This document shows, one piece after another, positions 24,705 through 36,949 of a DNA stretch of 64,000 nucleotides; position 1 is the stretch's first letter; every line of letters begins with the position of its first letter. This stretch comes from Coffea arabica. Taxonomy: Eukaryota; Streptophyta; Magnoliopsida; Gentianales; Rubiaceae. The notes beneath the pieces were generated by a model, which worked only from the letters and a program-made list of their open reading frames with translations, made no database searches and had not been told where the DNA came from. The stretch is from contig NC_092323.1 of NCBI RefSeq assembly GCF_036785885.1, positions 5,620,501-5,684,500 on the forward strand, read 5' to 3'. Made by a program: the position numbers and the translations under genes.

Positions 24705-25890
24705 ATAACCTCTTGCAACTCCAGTTTTGCCTAAACAGCTCCAGCAACATCAGCAAAAGTCACACCCGTCTCAGGAACCTCCTGAAACTTTGACTTGGAC
24801 CTGTCGAAACCCAAAGGCTCCCCAAGACCACCAAACTCACGGGGTACTCCCTGAGCCTGTCGAAAAAGGAAGAACAAGCTAGCAAAAGTGAGAAATGGGA
24901 AAAGCAAATACCCAATAAAATTAAACAACCCATTGCCAGAATCACCCTAAAAAACTGAAACGTCAACTCCGTTCATTGCCAAAATGTCAATCAAGTCGGG
25001 GTCATTAGGCACAATTACAATAGCTCTGTGGCATTCATGGCAGTGAGCTAAAAGACGCTATCATTTTTATTGAACCTAGCCCTCTCAACTAAGACTGCAA
25101 ACAAATCGAGTCCCTTCGAATCGAACTCGAACTCAAATTTGAGTTCAAAAATATTAAAATGGCTTATGAGCTCGAGTATAAATATTTTTATTTTTTATTT
25201 TAATAGTAAAATTACATTTATATTCCTAATATTTTATTATTTATTAAAAAATATATTATTTTATTTAATTTTAATAAATAAAAATATTTATATTTTATTT
25301 TTTCGAACTCGAGATTGAGTTTTAAATTGACAACTTGTCGAGTTCGAATTCGAGTTTGAGTTTGATAAAACTAAGTCAAGATTCAGCGCAATTAGACCAA
25401 AATTCAATTCGACTCATTTGTAACCCTACTCTCAACTTTAACCTTCTTGACAACATTCAAGAATTCACTGTATCGCCACTAAGATTCCTCCGAGAGGTCA
25501 GTGGAGGGCTGAGTTTGGGACTTTGGGGCAATCAAAATCAAATTTTAGGAAAAGGGAGATGGGTTTGAAGTACTGGGTTGTGGGGCTTTAGCTTGAATTA
25601 TTGGAGGTAGAGTTGGTGGGACAGCGTTATCCACAACCAAAGTTGGTGGGGTGATTGAAGAAAATAATAAAGCAGCCAGTGTGGCTTTTGATGGAATATT
25701 CTTCAACGATTGTGAAATACTATTGGATTTTTTCCCTCCAAGAATTGATTCGGAAATTAGAAACTTTCTAGGCAAAGATTTGTTTTTGGGGTTAGAAAGG
25801 AGAGGACTAATGAAAATTTGGACAATTCTGGAAAGGATGGCATAGTTGTTGAAGTTAACGGCAAGATGATCCGCGCAAGGCAAGATGAGA
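24705..25890 (-). pseudogene. Chloroplast FtsH (FTSH1/5-type) N-terminal fragment, broken
   Basis: Read on -, the fragment runs from the transit-peptide/thylakoid-transfer region (about 25883-25545, with ATLAALLFSSITPP) through WRYSEFLNVVKK near 25450. It continues as IVIVPNDPDLIDILAMNGVD near 25020-24960, then NGLFNFIGYLLFPFLTFASL with the membrane segment, and FQEVPETGVTFADVAGA at about 24780-24735. It fades near 24705, before the Walker A motif. FtsH is the ATP-dependent thylakoid zinc metalloprotease that degrades damaged photosystem II protein. Here the AAA ATPase and protease domains are absent; there are several in-frame stops (before WRYSEF, before GDSGNG, after VAGA), frameshifts and a MITE insertion. 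It is therefore a dead captured fragment, not a gene. Confidence 0.85.
25091..25428. mobile_element. hAT-like MITE inside the FtsH fragment
   Basis: An AT-rich 338-bp insert splits the FtsH homology. It is flanked by the perfect direct repeat CTCTCAACT (25082-25090 and 25429-25437). Its ends, AAGACTGCAAACAAATCGAG on the left and TAGGGTTACAAATGAGTCGA on the other strand at the right, are imperfect inverted repeats of hAT style. Internal GAGTTCGAA-type repeats occur near both ends. No coding sequence. Confidence 0.72.
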
Positions 25891-26345
25891 TTACCAGTTT
25901 CATTCCGAAGCTTTGAATATCTTCAAGAGAATATTGCCTGTCATGGAAAAATTACTGTAGCGATTTGATGTATGTGAGGAAAAAAGGTAATAGGAAAATG
26001 TGATCACGGAAAACAACGTAATTTTCTGATGAAAAGCCGCAATCCAAACAAGGCTTTATCTGTCAATGAAAGAAGAAATCAATGAACTTGTAGATCTAAG
26101 GGCAAGGCTTGTGAGAAAAAAACATATTTGTCATAGTTTTTGGACATTTTTGCCTGCTCACAAATATTCCTCCACTCAACATAGCCTTATAACTGGATAA
26201 TTCACCAGTAAGAATTAACAAAATGATTCCGCTGGCGTGTTTATTTGAGTTTAGTGACCTTTTTTGCCACAAAAAAAATTTAGTGACCAAACGATACCAT
26301 TTTTAATAGTTGAGTGATCATTTCCTCCATTCACTCTTTAAGAAA

Positions 26346-29300
26346 ACTCTCCCATACATTTTAATTGATCCTCAATCATCCTCCTCTTAAACCCCAAAAT
26401 TCTCATTCTTTGTAGTAGATTCAGCAAAACTCTCCCTAGCATTTTAATTGATTCCTAATCATCCTCCTATTCCTCAAGCAAATCTTTTGTTAGCAACGGT
26501 GAAGATTTCATCATTGTTGTAGAAGTGATTACTCGGCGAAACTCCACCGAACCCTGTCTCTGCCGCATTCAAATTTTCCTTGTTTTTCTCACAGAATCTA
26601 TGGTCTAAAATTATTCTTTCTAAAGCAAAACAAAGTTTGAAGAAAATCAAATTGTCGGAAATTAATAGATCAATGAAAAATAATTTAGTTTATTTGGATT
26701 ACACATTATTTGCATGTTATTTACATATATTGATTTATTTACATCATCAATGCACTTTTCAATCAATTTTCTATTTCACATACATCACATCAAAAAAATA
26801 CTAAATATTTTTTCAAAAAATTATTCCAAGTGATCTCCAATCCAAACACACTCAAATGTGATTGGGAGAGTTTGGAGATCTTAGCAAACGGTTGGACGGA
26901 GTTTGAGGAAGAAATCTGACATTATCTTCTTCAGCACAAAAAACACAAATGGAAATAGGCGGGGAAAAAGACGGTTTTTGGATACAAATGCCTAGTAACG
27001 ACGTGGCAAATTTTGAGCCATTTGGCCTATATATGGAGCCGTACATTTACCCAAATTTTTGCCATTTAGACGAGACGGGTAATTTCTCTCTGAATTTGGC
27101 GAAAGGGGGTAAAAAGTCAGACATGGCTAGCTGTACATTCAATAATACTACTAAAGAATAGAATCATCAAATAATAGAGGGCCATCAAACTTTGATCCTC
27201 GTCTACTCAAAATGGCGCAACGGTTCCCATGAAAGGACTTGTCACATCAAAACTTGGCGTGTTTCGAAGGAGTCTAAAGTTTTTTTTTATCGTAAATAAT
27301 TTACTTTAATCTAGTTAGTCCGAGAGAAGGAAAAATTGACGAAATTTTTTCATCAAAGAAAATTACATTCATACCAACAGCGGGATGTTGGCTCGAAGGA
27401 GTCGAAACAATAATATATTATAGAAAGTTGCATAAAATGGCCCCAGCCCTTTCTCTTTCATTTTGCCCCGGGAATCATTTCGCTTGCGCGTCATGTCATA
27501 GCCAAATCTTGTCATTTTTATTTTGATTTTTTTATTTCTTCAACGCTGTAAGTTGTACGGCTACCATTGGGCAACCGTGATCCATCACCTCGTTTGCTCT
27601 GCCAAAATTGTCCTTGACTTCAGTTTTTGGTTTCGTGCCATGCATATACAAGTTAAAAAGACTTTTTACCAACAAAATGATTAGAAACCCCTACACCATT
27701 TTGTTTAAATTTTCTCTAAACATTATTATACGACTAATTATTTCGAGTGTCACTATTGCTTAGGTGGACTGAGTAGAAGTGTTAAGAGAGACAGCGAGAG
27801 AGAGAGAGCGACGGTATGAGTTTGCTTGAATAATTAAATTCAGTAGTTTGATGTGAAGTGTTAAAGGAAATCAATAATGGGTAAAAATGGCTGTCGAATG
27901 GCTGTCCGGAAAAGGTAGCCGTATGATAATTCCAAGTACAGTGTCTAAGTGGGCTAAGATTATCTCTGCTGAAAATCTTTTGGTCTCTCTATTTATTTAT
28001 ATCTCAATTCATACAATATTATAAAATTATGCAACTATGTCATTATTTTAACTTTTGATATCTAAATAAATATATTAAAAATAATAATTTTTTAATGAAT
28101 ATTTTGACATTCAAATTACACAAAACATTTAAACGGTAAAAAATAAATTAAATTAGTAACAACAATTTTTAATGATTAATCAAATAGCAAAATTTTGGTT
28201 AATTTCATATAAATTATACATATAACTAACACAAGTGAATAAATAATTTTTAAATTAATTTTTTTAAGGTGTAATAGAGAAGTTTTATTCAATCCAATGC
28301 AATGGAGATGGAGAGAGGTCTAGTCTTATCTAAAGCCTCACCTACCTGTAAGTTGCAACCCACTTCATCATCAGCTGACGCAATCCCAACTCACCTCATC
28401 CCCGCGACCAAATGGACCAGGATGGCTGAAATGCTATGAAGTAGCATCTACTTCCGGGGCATCATTAGCCATGTCCGGCGGAGCTACAACACAAATTTGT
28501 CTTAATATGGCTAGTCTGTTAGACGAACAGCTCAGTGTATGTTAACACTGCACACCTTCAATTACGTATAATTTGGCATAAATTTCCTTTTTTCCAGGCG
28601 CTAAGGATTTTTAGGAGCAGAGATTTTAGGAGTGGCCACCACACGTTTAATTTCTTGTTGATGGGCATTAGCCTTCTTTTTTCTTGGGCGGCCAAAATTT
28701 TGTTAACAAAATTATCTTAATATATTCTGTTTCAAATGATTTTCATCTATTTAAATATATAACATTTAAAATATCAAATATTAACTTTAATTATAAAGGT
28801 ACGTCTATTTTGTAAATATGCAGTATAGCATAACGAGAATTAATACAATAAATAATTTTTGATTAAATATCTTATAAAGTCACAAATTAATCAAGTTGCA
28901 AATTATAAGAAAATGCTCCAATGTCACCCTATGAAAAAAAATATAAGTATGCAATACAAATATAAATATAACTATTTTCATTTAAAAAAAAAAAGATAAA
29001 AGCAATATTAACATACCATAAAATTTCATTCTCTTTTCCTAAAAGCAAATTGAGTTTTATGTTCTTTCACATAACTAAATTTATCTATGATTGAATGAGT
29101 GATAAATTTTTCAATAACTTCCTTTTCTATGTACATAAATAGGCAATCATTTAAGAAATTATTTTTCAACTTATTTTAGAGTTTTGTCTTGATTATCTTC
29201 ATAATTGAAAATGCAAATTCTGTAGTTACAGTTAATACAAAAAAAGTGAGAATAAGTTTAATCAATTGGGTTAAACTGTACATTTATATATATCTGCCAA

Positions 29301-29360
29301 TACAGTAATTATTTTTATTGTATCCTGCTGATAGTTATGAATTGGGTCTTTTTATTATAA
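26346..29360. other. Spacer between lipases A and B
   Basis: Non-coding duplicated spacer. Sequence at 26340-26400 is repeated at 26385-26470. The part at 26930-27280 recurs near 35545-35720 and 41600-41750, 27420-27620 near 41760-41940, and 27870-28720 near 42590-43140, 44420-44550 and 60090-61110. A MITE-like segment lies at about 26690-26850. Several short frames exist but none shows a domain. Confidence 0.45.
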
Positions 29361-29393
29361 CTAGTGAGATGGCCTTGCGCTGCTGCGTAGGGG
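29361..29393 (-). mobile_element. Candidate Helitron 3' terminus (minus strand)
   Basis: Read on -, a GC-rich hairpin (stem CCCTACGC/GCGCAAGG with wobble pairs, loop AGCA) is followed 8 nt later by CTAG and then T. That is the standard Helitron 3' end inserted before a T. The element body would extend to higher coordinates. I could not identify its 5' TC end, and no Rep/helicase gene is present. Confidence 0.45.
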
Positions 29394-29540
29394 AGACTAT
29401 ATTTCCTGTGTTAACTTGCACAATTTTTTGTTGTAGAATATTTGTTGTATGAAAACGGTATAATGTACAGAGTTATATAGTTGTTATAATTGTGGTTTGA
29501 ATTAGCAAATAATTTGGAAAAAGTAGTAATCAAATAATTT

Positions 29541-29995
29541 GGAAAAATTGAATAGAAGGAATTTTTTCGGCAATCTATAGTAGTACACAAATATGCTCAT
29601 ATAATGAAGGAAACAATTAACCAAAGAAAAATAATTTCTAGAGTCTTCACTTTCATTAAAGTAAACAGTAATTTATTCATTCTTTGCTTAACAATTGTTT
29701 ATAGGCAAAATTATTCATGGCAATTAACACATTTAGATAGCATTGCAAATTTTTGTTTGGTTAATTACACGCACAATACGTGAATCATTTTTTTGGAGAC
29801 AATTTTATTGAAGACAAAACTATTTGCCTCTTTTATCTGTACTTTTGGTTTCAAAAAAAGCACCACTGAGAGCAAACTTTGGAAAATTCACTGGAAGGAG
29901 TTTTTCCGGCAATCTATAGTACACAAATATGCTGATATAATGAAGCAAATAATTAACCACAGAAAAATAATTTCTATGGCCTTCACTTTTTACAC
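29541..29995. repeat. Direct repeat pair of about 110 bp
   Basis: The segment at about 29541-29655 recurs at 29884-29995; both contain CGGCAATCTATAGTA and AATTAACCA followed by GAAAAATAATTTCTA. It lies within the region attributed to a possible Helitron body downstream of lipase B. Confidence 0.65.
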
Positions 29996-30375
29996 CAGCA
30001 ATTAGTGATATTCTATAACTAAATTAGGCTAACATGTCCGCTAATAATTGTCACAATTAGAACTCCAATTATGTTAGTGGAAACACTAAATGGATATAAG
30101 TACAGTAAAATACAAAATGTTTCAACAAGCAGCCAAACAAGCACATGCTTTTAACACAGTACTAAGTTCTCTTAAAACACTAAACGAACTGCCAGCACAT
30201 GCTTGAGCCCGCCGTGCATTGCAACACACTAAAGCAAAGTACAAAGCCATGCAGCAATCCTGCAGGCCCAAGCATACTTTTTTTTTTTTCACCCGCTTGA
30301 AAGTATGCTTTTAAACCATTGGGCCGTCGTTTGCATGAAAATCGATTACGGAGAACCAATTGCCCTTGGGTCTTT

Positions 30376-32960
30376 TTATTGGCCAAGCCATGGCTTGGAA
30401 GTGTACAAATTCGGGGACGCAAACCTTGTGGAATTGACATAATCTAGAGGAGCATGTGCTGGCAGGCCAGCCAACCCGAAGAGGCCCATCAGTCGAACCG
30501 CTCGCATAACCTTCAATTCCTTGTATTCAGGTCCCATAAACATTCCCATCCCAAATCCTCTCATCAGCTCCCAAGCAGAGATCATTTTTTTGGGCATGAA
30601 CATGAAGATTGAAAAGTAGTTCTTGTTTGGTACTTCATCAACAATCTGCAGCACATGGAAAATTAAAATATTTAATCCTAGGTTCTGATATACGGCATTG
30701 CAGATGAGAGAAAATTAGAAATGAACTTGGGAATGCCAAGGGATTCATTACATCGCCCCTGTAAAGGCTGTTGAAGTAGATACACTTTCCAAAGTGCTGA
30801 AAATCGCTCCATGAATTGTCCCAAGGGACTCTAGGCACAAGATCGTTGCAATAAACGATCCTAAAGTACTTGCGCGTGCTGCCCTCCAGGTTTTGTTCCA
30901 CGAATGCTCCAAATCTGGAATCTGCAACTCTTGGTTGACCAAAAGTGTAGACCCCGTCTAATCGGTCCAACAGATCCTTTTCTTCGTGATACGCCAAAAT
31001 GGATGGAAACAGGATTGCTAGTGCACCACCCAAGCTGTGACCTGTCACTATAAATTTAGCCTTGGGATTGTTTTTCAAAGCATCTTTCAGAATTTCCCGG
31101 ATGGTATAGTAAGCGTATTGCCTAGTAGATTGGGGTAGGTCCTTGGGCCAACCACTGCCCCTCTGTAGACCAAGAGCTTCCATGAATCCAGAATGCGCCC
31201 TCCCCACTTTTGGGAGTTCAAAATAGGAGAGATCCATGTCTGTAATCCAATCTTCAGCAGCAAAGGGTTCTGTACCTCTGAAGGACACACATATCAGTTC
31301 CGAGTCCGAGTCCTTATTTTGTCGAAACAACATTGCTTGTGTTGTCGGTTTCCTTTGGAAAGCTAACCGCCACCACCACAAAAAAGGAGGAGGAGGAGGA
31401 GAAGAAATAAAAGGGGATCAGTTCCGATTGAAAGGCAAATAATTAACCATCAAACTAACAGCAATTTAAAACCCCATACGTGCAGCCTTTTGAGTCCGTC
31501 ATATTATTGCTTTCACATGGTATCTTACGTATTAGTACTACCTAGGAGGACAGGGTTTCGAATGCTCAAAAGCCATGAAACTCGTTCTTAATGAAAAGCC
31601 CAGCTAATTTTTGTAAACAAGTGCTCTCCAATAACTACTAATCGTTGCAAATCCCTCTCTCACAAGGCAGCCATTAAAATTTAAAAGTAGGGTAGGAGCA
31701 AGGAATACTTACCGTTCCAGAAATCGTAAAATCCCATGAATTCCATCTGTGTAAAAGCAGTTTAACGAGCTCATCAATTGTCACTACATGATATCTAAAC
31801 AGATGACTACACTAAGGTAGGTTATCGAATAAGTAAGAAACAAAACATACACACAAACACGTAACACATGTAGAAAATTGAAGCAGAAACTGTTTTACCT
31901 TCCAGATTTTCGAGACCACATATTCGATATGAGCGGGGTTCTCGTAAACGACTTTGGCAGCCATTATTGCGAGAGCCGAATTATATCTCGCATCGTCAAT
32001 TGGGATGCTAGCATCCAGCTCTTCCCGGTTGTCTGAAAGTCCAATCAGCGACAGGAACTTGGGCGAATCTCTATCTGGGGCTTGTACTGGTCGGCGCCCT
32101 ACAAAAGATCAAAATGGATCCAAACCTCCTTACAGCCTTTATTAAGGGAACAACCATGCGCACACGTAATCTTTAATGACCTGGTCGATAAAATATAAGT
32201 AAAAAAGAAGTCCTATATAGAATGTTATGCTGTACAACAAAACGATAACTAATTTCTCATTCCCTTCACACTAAGACACTAATTTATGGGTTTGGAGGCT
32301 TGCGTTTTGAAGAAACCCCACATAATCGAGGTATTAATCGGGAACAAAGGAGTACTGTTCCCATCACAACTCGCCCTGGTTTGGAGGATTTGGAAGATGG
32401 TGGGAGAACTTAATGTTGGGATGAGACCTCGCCCGCAGATTAACGCACCCATCCACACACGCACGATAGCATGCCCTTATGTTTGGCATTTTGATAGCTC
32501 TATTCTTATCGATAAATGTTCATGAATTATCCAAAAAGCAAATAATATTTGCATTGAGCAAAGTAGGTAGCAGGAAACTTGGAAAAAGTCAGGCGAATGA
32601 AAGAAAAGCAAGAGAAATAACTAATTAGGAAATTCAGTAGCAGAGTCTACCCCGAAGGATTCTGAAGATAAGCCCCATAAAACCGCCATTCACGTGCAGC
32701 AGGTTAAGCCCCTGCTCGAGTGCATACCCAAACAATGCTAGCGGTCCTGCTAACATGAACAAGATAAGTTGCATCACGACAGAGCCAACTATGACCACCC
32801 TTTTAGGGAATGGTAATCTCGTCCCTCTTGGGGAAAAAATAAATCTTCTATTGTCTGCACGGCTGGAGAGCAAGAAACGAAGGAGATCGAAGACTGTGGC
32901 TTCCTTCGGATCTAGCACCAGATAGTTGGTAGCAAATGCCGCCTCCCCATTGGAAGCCAT
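30376..32960 (-). CDS. Lipase B: intact OBL1-like class 3 triacylglycerol lipase, 474 aa
   Basis: Five exons on -: 32651-32960, 31899-32098, 31713-31746, 30752-31362, 30376-30645. All have GT-AG borders and consistent phase, giving 474 aa. The N-terminal region has a hydrophobic stretch (about residues 55-80, VVIVGSVVMQLILFMLAGPL) thought in OBL1-type lipases to bind lipid droplets or membranes. The alpha/beta-hydrolase core includes VSFRGTEPF (oxyanion region) and the nucleophile elbow TGHSLGGA with Ser291. Likely triad partners are Asp355 in YCNDLVPR and His449 in LPAHAPLDY. The family hydrolyses triacylglycerol or related acyl esters; OBL1 acts on oil bodies in seeds, pollen tubes and seedlings. 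The reading ends PWLGQ through a frame difference from lipases C and D, which code a longer tail. A third exon of only 34 nt is conserved across the array. This is the only complete, apparently functional copy in the window. Confidence 0.9.
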
Positions 32961-34757
32961 TGAAGATTCTAACTCTAAAGGCTGGGAGATTAATTAATTG
33001 ATAAAAGGTTCAGCTAGCAGCTAGTATCTAGTCTAGTAATATGGTCGAACAGGGATACAGCGATGCATGTAGCGGACCAGTATATATATATAGAGAGATC
33101 AGCGATATAAGGCATCAAGATTTTCTTCCCCACTTCATTCCCTCGATCAATCTAGTGATTTGCTTTTGCATTTTTTGTTTTTTGGGCTTTTTTGGCATAT
33201 GGAAAACCCAGATTCCACGTTGAGCTTTTTATCACCGTTCGTTTAGATACGTACTTATCATGTTTTGCATTATTATTCTCGAAAAGTCTGTAATTCAAAT
33301 AAAACAATCAAAAGAGGATAGAGCAAGGTGAAAGAATGTTCACACAAATGAGGAACTAGAAAAGGACAAGCGTAAAATGCAAGGGGTCTGTGTAGTCTTC
33401 CCTTGCTAGTGTCAAAGGGAAGCCTCTTGGCACCAAAATCTTAAGGGTCGTATAATTAGCTTAATATAGTCGCATTTGGCAAAAGCGCGAAAATCCTAAA
33501 CACTTCGTGACGTGCAATATTGAGAACAGTCAGTACAAGTTGTGTGCGTTAAAAAAAAAATTAAAAGTAGATTTAGGATGGAAAAGTAGATTTTTGGCGG
33601 AAGTGGGAAAACCCAAAACATTGCAAGAACATGCATTCGACAAGTATGGAGTTGTTAGTTTTGCACTAGCCTAAGCAATCATTTCCTCTAGAGTAAATTA
33701 GACAAGTGGCTTCTCTCTCAAAGTTAAGACAAGGGAGAAAGCCCTAAACATTATTATTAATAGTCGGACACCTAAATTACTACGTATGAGATAAAAAAAT
33801 CAGTAATTGTCACTAATGTCCTCGGAGTTGTTAAGAGGCCCACCCACGCACTCAATTATGGCACCAACCAACTACTCCCACTCCCGCTGTAATAAATTAG
33901 ATGGGCAAGTACTTGTGTAGACTGGGTTTACAGGTGAGCATGTAGACCGAGTTGTGGAATTTATTGCCACATCATTCAATTTGAACGAAGCCACAAAAGT
34001 ATTTCAGGCTCAGGGCTCAATTGTAGTTGCGGTACTTTTAATAAAAAAATATTTTTAGATGTTAAAAATATTTAAAAGGTATTTGGTGAATATCGTCTCA
34101 TAAAATTAGGAATGAAAATTTTGATATGAAAAGCATTTTTAGTGAAAGTTCAAATTTGATGTTTTTAATATATTTTTATTTTAAAAATTAAATAAATTTA
34201 ATCATTTTATTCTATATTATAAATTAAATAAAGAGATAAATACGTTTAAATTTTTCAAATTACATATTATTCAATACAATAAAACTTATTCAACTATGTC
34301 TCTAAATAATATATTTAAAAGCACTAAAACATTTAATAACTATACTAAAATATTTAATAATTTTTTTGAATTAAACGTGTTTTGAAGAAAATTCAAATAC
34401 ACAAATTACATATGAAGTCTAAGCAAAAATTACAGAAAATGAGAAAAGAAGATAGCGGTAGAGTCAGGCTTAGAAATCTTACCAAAAAGTTGACATGGAG
34501 TATGGGCAAGAAAGCAAGAAGACAGCTTCTTTTTTTTTTATCGCAACGATATAATTCTTATAACATAATCTAGTCTAATTTAGATAGGCGAAAAAATGAA
34601 ACTCGATATGAGTAGATATTCCATTGAAGATGGCCAATTAAAACCGTGATATATTGTGATAATTTTTTTGATGGAAGGCAAGTATCGAACACTTGATCGC
34701 CGAACCAAAGGCCCAATGGCGCAAAAGGACAGCTAAATGTGGGATTTTGAAGTATAC
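32961..34757. other. Promoter-proximal and upstream spacer of lipase B
   Basis: Non-coding, matching 21330-24060 upstream of lipase A with indels. It contains AT-rich stretches (34040-34340) and short meaningless frames such as 34382-34573. Nothing else is recognised. Confidence 0.5.
33081..33092 (-). promoter_or_regulatory. Candidate TATA box of lipase B
   Basis: A TATATATATATA run about 120 bp upstream of the lipase B start codon, in the same surroundings as in lipase A. Leader and box are nearly identical between A and B, so both may share expression control. Confidence 0.55.
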
Positions 34758-34759
34758 TA

Positions 34760-35241
34760 CTCCCTCCGTCTCATTTTAATAGTTCTGATTTTTTTTCACA
34801 CAGTTTAAGAAAAAATAGTTAACTTTGTTGGAACAATCAATTTAGATAGTTATTTTTTCTAAAATACCCTCACATTAATTAGAGTACAACTTTATGGGAA
34901 CTTGAATTGATGGTAAAAAAAGAATCAATTCTTATTAAATGAGGTAGGTTTATAGTAACAACAACTTATATTGAATAAGGGTATTTTAGGAAAATTAATG
35001 ACACGGTTGTGTTTGGATTGCATTTTCCGTCATTTTTCATGGAAAAATTACTGTAGCGATTTGATATATATGAGGGAAAAAGGTAATAGGGAAATGTGAT
35101 CACGGAAAACGATAATATTTTCCGATGGAAACAAGCAATCCAAGCATGGCCAATACAACTACATTTTTTAGTTAGAAAGTGGACTACAATTTGGGACAGA
35201 CGAAAAAGGAAAACAGGACTATCAAAGTGAGACGGAGGGAA
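34760..35241. mobile_element. Stowaway-type MITE with an inner MITE
   Basis: The left end CTCCCTCCGTCTCATTTTAA and the right end (other strand) TTCCCTCCGTCTCACTTTGA are inverted repeats flanked by TA (34758-34759 and 35242-35243), typical of Stowaway/mariner MITEs. Inside, at about 34998-35152, is a second repeat that starts TGTTTGGATTGC and ends GCAATCCAAGCA; a relative lies at about 25940-26060. No coding sequence. The ends resemble those of the mariner-like element at 51088-53976, which could have mobilised it. Confidence 0.82.
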
Positions 35242-35243
35242 TA

Positions 35244-36098
35244 GTATTATATTTTAAAACAAAAAGTGTAGTTTGCCGTCTCGGTTAAGCAAGAAAGTTA
35301 TGAATAATTTCATTCATTAATATGTGACACTCTGTCATCTCCTACCCATTCCTCCATCACCATCCATCATCCATATCATTGAAGGAGACGGCAGATCATA
35401 TCACTGGAAAAGACAGCACCCATATCAGACGTTCCTTTGCTCCTCCTCTTAAACCCCAAAATCCTCATTCTTTTGTAGTAGATTTGGGAAACTATCCCTG
35501 ATATTTTAATTGATCCTCAGTCGTCCTTCTCTTCCCCAAGCAAATCCTTTGCTGGCAAAAGGACGGTTTTTGGACACAAAATGCCTAGTGATGACATGGC
35601 AAATTTTGAGCCATTTGACCTACATATGGAGCTGTAGACCAGGTCTAGCATCCTCACTCTCACTGAGACTAGAACTCTTAAGGAAGAAAATAGATTTCTG
35701 GATGGAAGGGTGTAATAATTTCACTCTGAATTTTGGCAAAAGCGCGTAAAACGTCAGACCAATTAGAGGGGACGGGCAATTTCTCGGATTTTTCTATGAT
35801 GGAGACAGTACGGATGTCTCCAGCAAGGGAAAAGCTGGCCAGATGAAGCATCCATTGGCACCTGTCCAGCCACGGAAATCAAGGCTGCATGGAAACCGAA
35901 AGGAGAATTGCTGAGCCAGTGTTGTTGCAGGCGCACATGTTCCAGTTGGACTTCCACGTCAAACCAGATGGCGAGAAATCTTTGATGTTCCAGTTGGACG
36001 TCCACATCATTGCAAGCGTGGAAAGATGATTAATTTAAGAACGTTTACCAACGGAACACTAAATTGCAAGTGGCCCCTAAAAAGGGTGGCCAGTGAAA
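35244..36098. other. Duplicated spacer
   Basis: Non-coding. 35280-35520 matches 23870-24090 plus 26337-26460, that is, the site before Pack-MULE insertion. 35545-35720 matches 26960-27110. A short frame at 35763-36005 on - has no domain. Confidence 0.5.
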
Positions 36099-36949
36099 GG
36101 GGTAATTTCAGAAACATCCCCCAATATTTTTAACAATTTCTCTGAACTCCCTCTCCCTTAAAAATTAAACAATTACACATACCTCCCTTGGGATTGAAAA
36201 AGACAATTTAACTCTTAAATATTTTAATAAAATTCTCTTATATGGTATACGTATATTTACAATGCGTTTCCAAATTATTTGTTAATTATTTTTCCTTCTT
36301 ATTTGTTTTTGTTAATTTTTCATCAATAAAATTGTAGAACTGTCACTATTGTGTCTAATTTGTATTGTAACTAAATGTCGAATTAGAAAAAGTTTTTACA
36401 AGTTAATTTTATATGTAATTTAATATTTTTGTTTATTTTGTTTTGTATTTCTTTCTTTTTAATTGACAAAAATGAAAAAGAAATGGGCCAAAATCACTAT
36501 TAAATAATGATAATTCCATGACTTGAAAAATTAATAAACTCTAAATGAGTTGTCAACATATTTTTTGTAGTTTATAATTCTAAATCCATAATAAAATACC
36601 AGAAAAAAGTTTCTAATTAATCATAATAATAAAATTATTATAGTTGTTTATAAAATAGCAAATATGTACATTTTCAAAATTTGGCACCTATTTCATATAA
36701 TTATACTACATAATCTTATAATTGTATAGAAAAAAATTAAAACTCATTATACAACGGCATTTATGGGTATTCAAATAAATTTGGCCAAATCAATATTATT
36801 TTAATACATTGTTACTAAAAGTATTGAATTTATGGAGGTAAGCATAATTTTTGAAATCTCATGAGAATTCGATGAAATTGTCAGAAACCTCAGGACTCAT
36901 GAGATTTCAAAAATTACGCTTACCAGGAGAGGTTTCTGAAATCATCCCC
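36099..36949. mobile_element. Inverted-repeat element (MULE-type MITE), about 850 bp
   Basis: The left end GGGGTAATTTCAGAAACATC and the right end (other strand) GGGGATGATTTCAGAAACCT are inverted repeats of the same family as the element in lipase D intron 3. The right side also contains an inner palindrome built on AATCTCATGAG (36855-36915). The interior is AT-rich and non-coding. A clear target duplication was not found. Confidence 0.6.

Larger units (their letters stand above)
24097..26336. mobile_element. Pack-MULE-like element carrying an FtsH gene fragment
   Basis: Terminal inverted repeats of about 220 bp, at about 24097-24315 and 26110-26336, begin GAGTGAATGG and face each other. Flanking 9-bp repeats are TTTAGGAAA (24088-24096) and TTTAAGAAA (26337-26345), one mismatch, as expected for a Mutator-type target duplication. 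The paralogous site near 35475-35500 lacks the element, which supports a real insertion. Between the arms lies a decayed piece of a chloroplast FtsH protease gene on -. Capture of host gene pieces by non-autonomous MULEs is known in plants (Pack-MULEs). No transposase is present. Confidence 0.8.

Noticed and set aside
24705..25890. Functional FtsH gene
   Set aside because: Several stops and frameshifts, a MITE insertion, and complete lack of the ATPase and protease domains.
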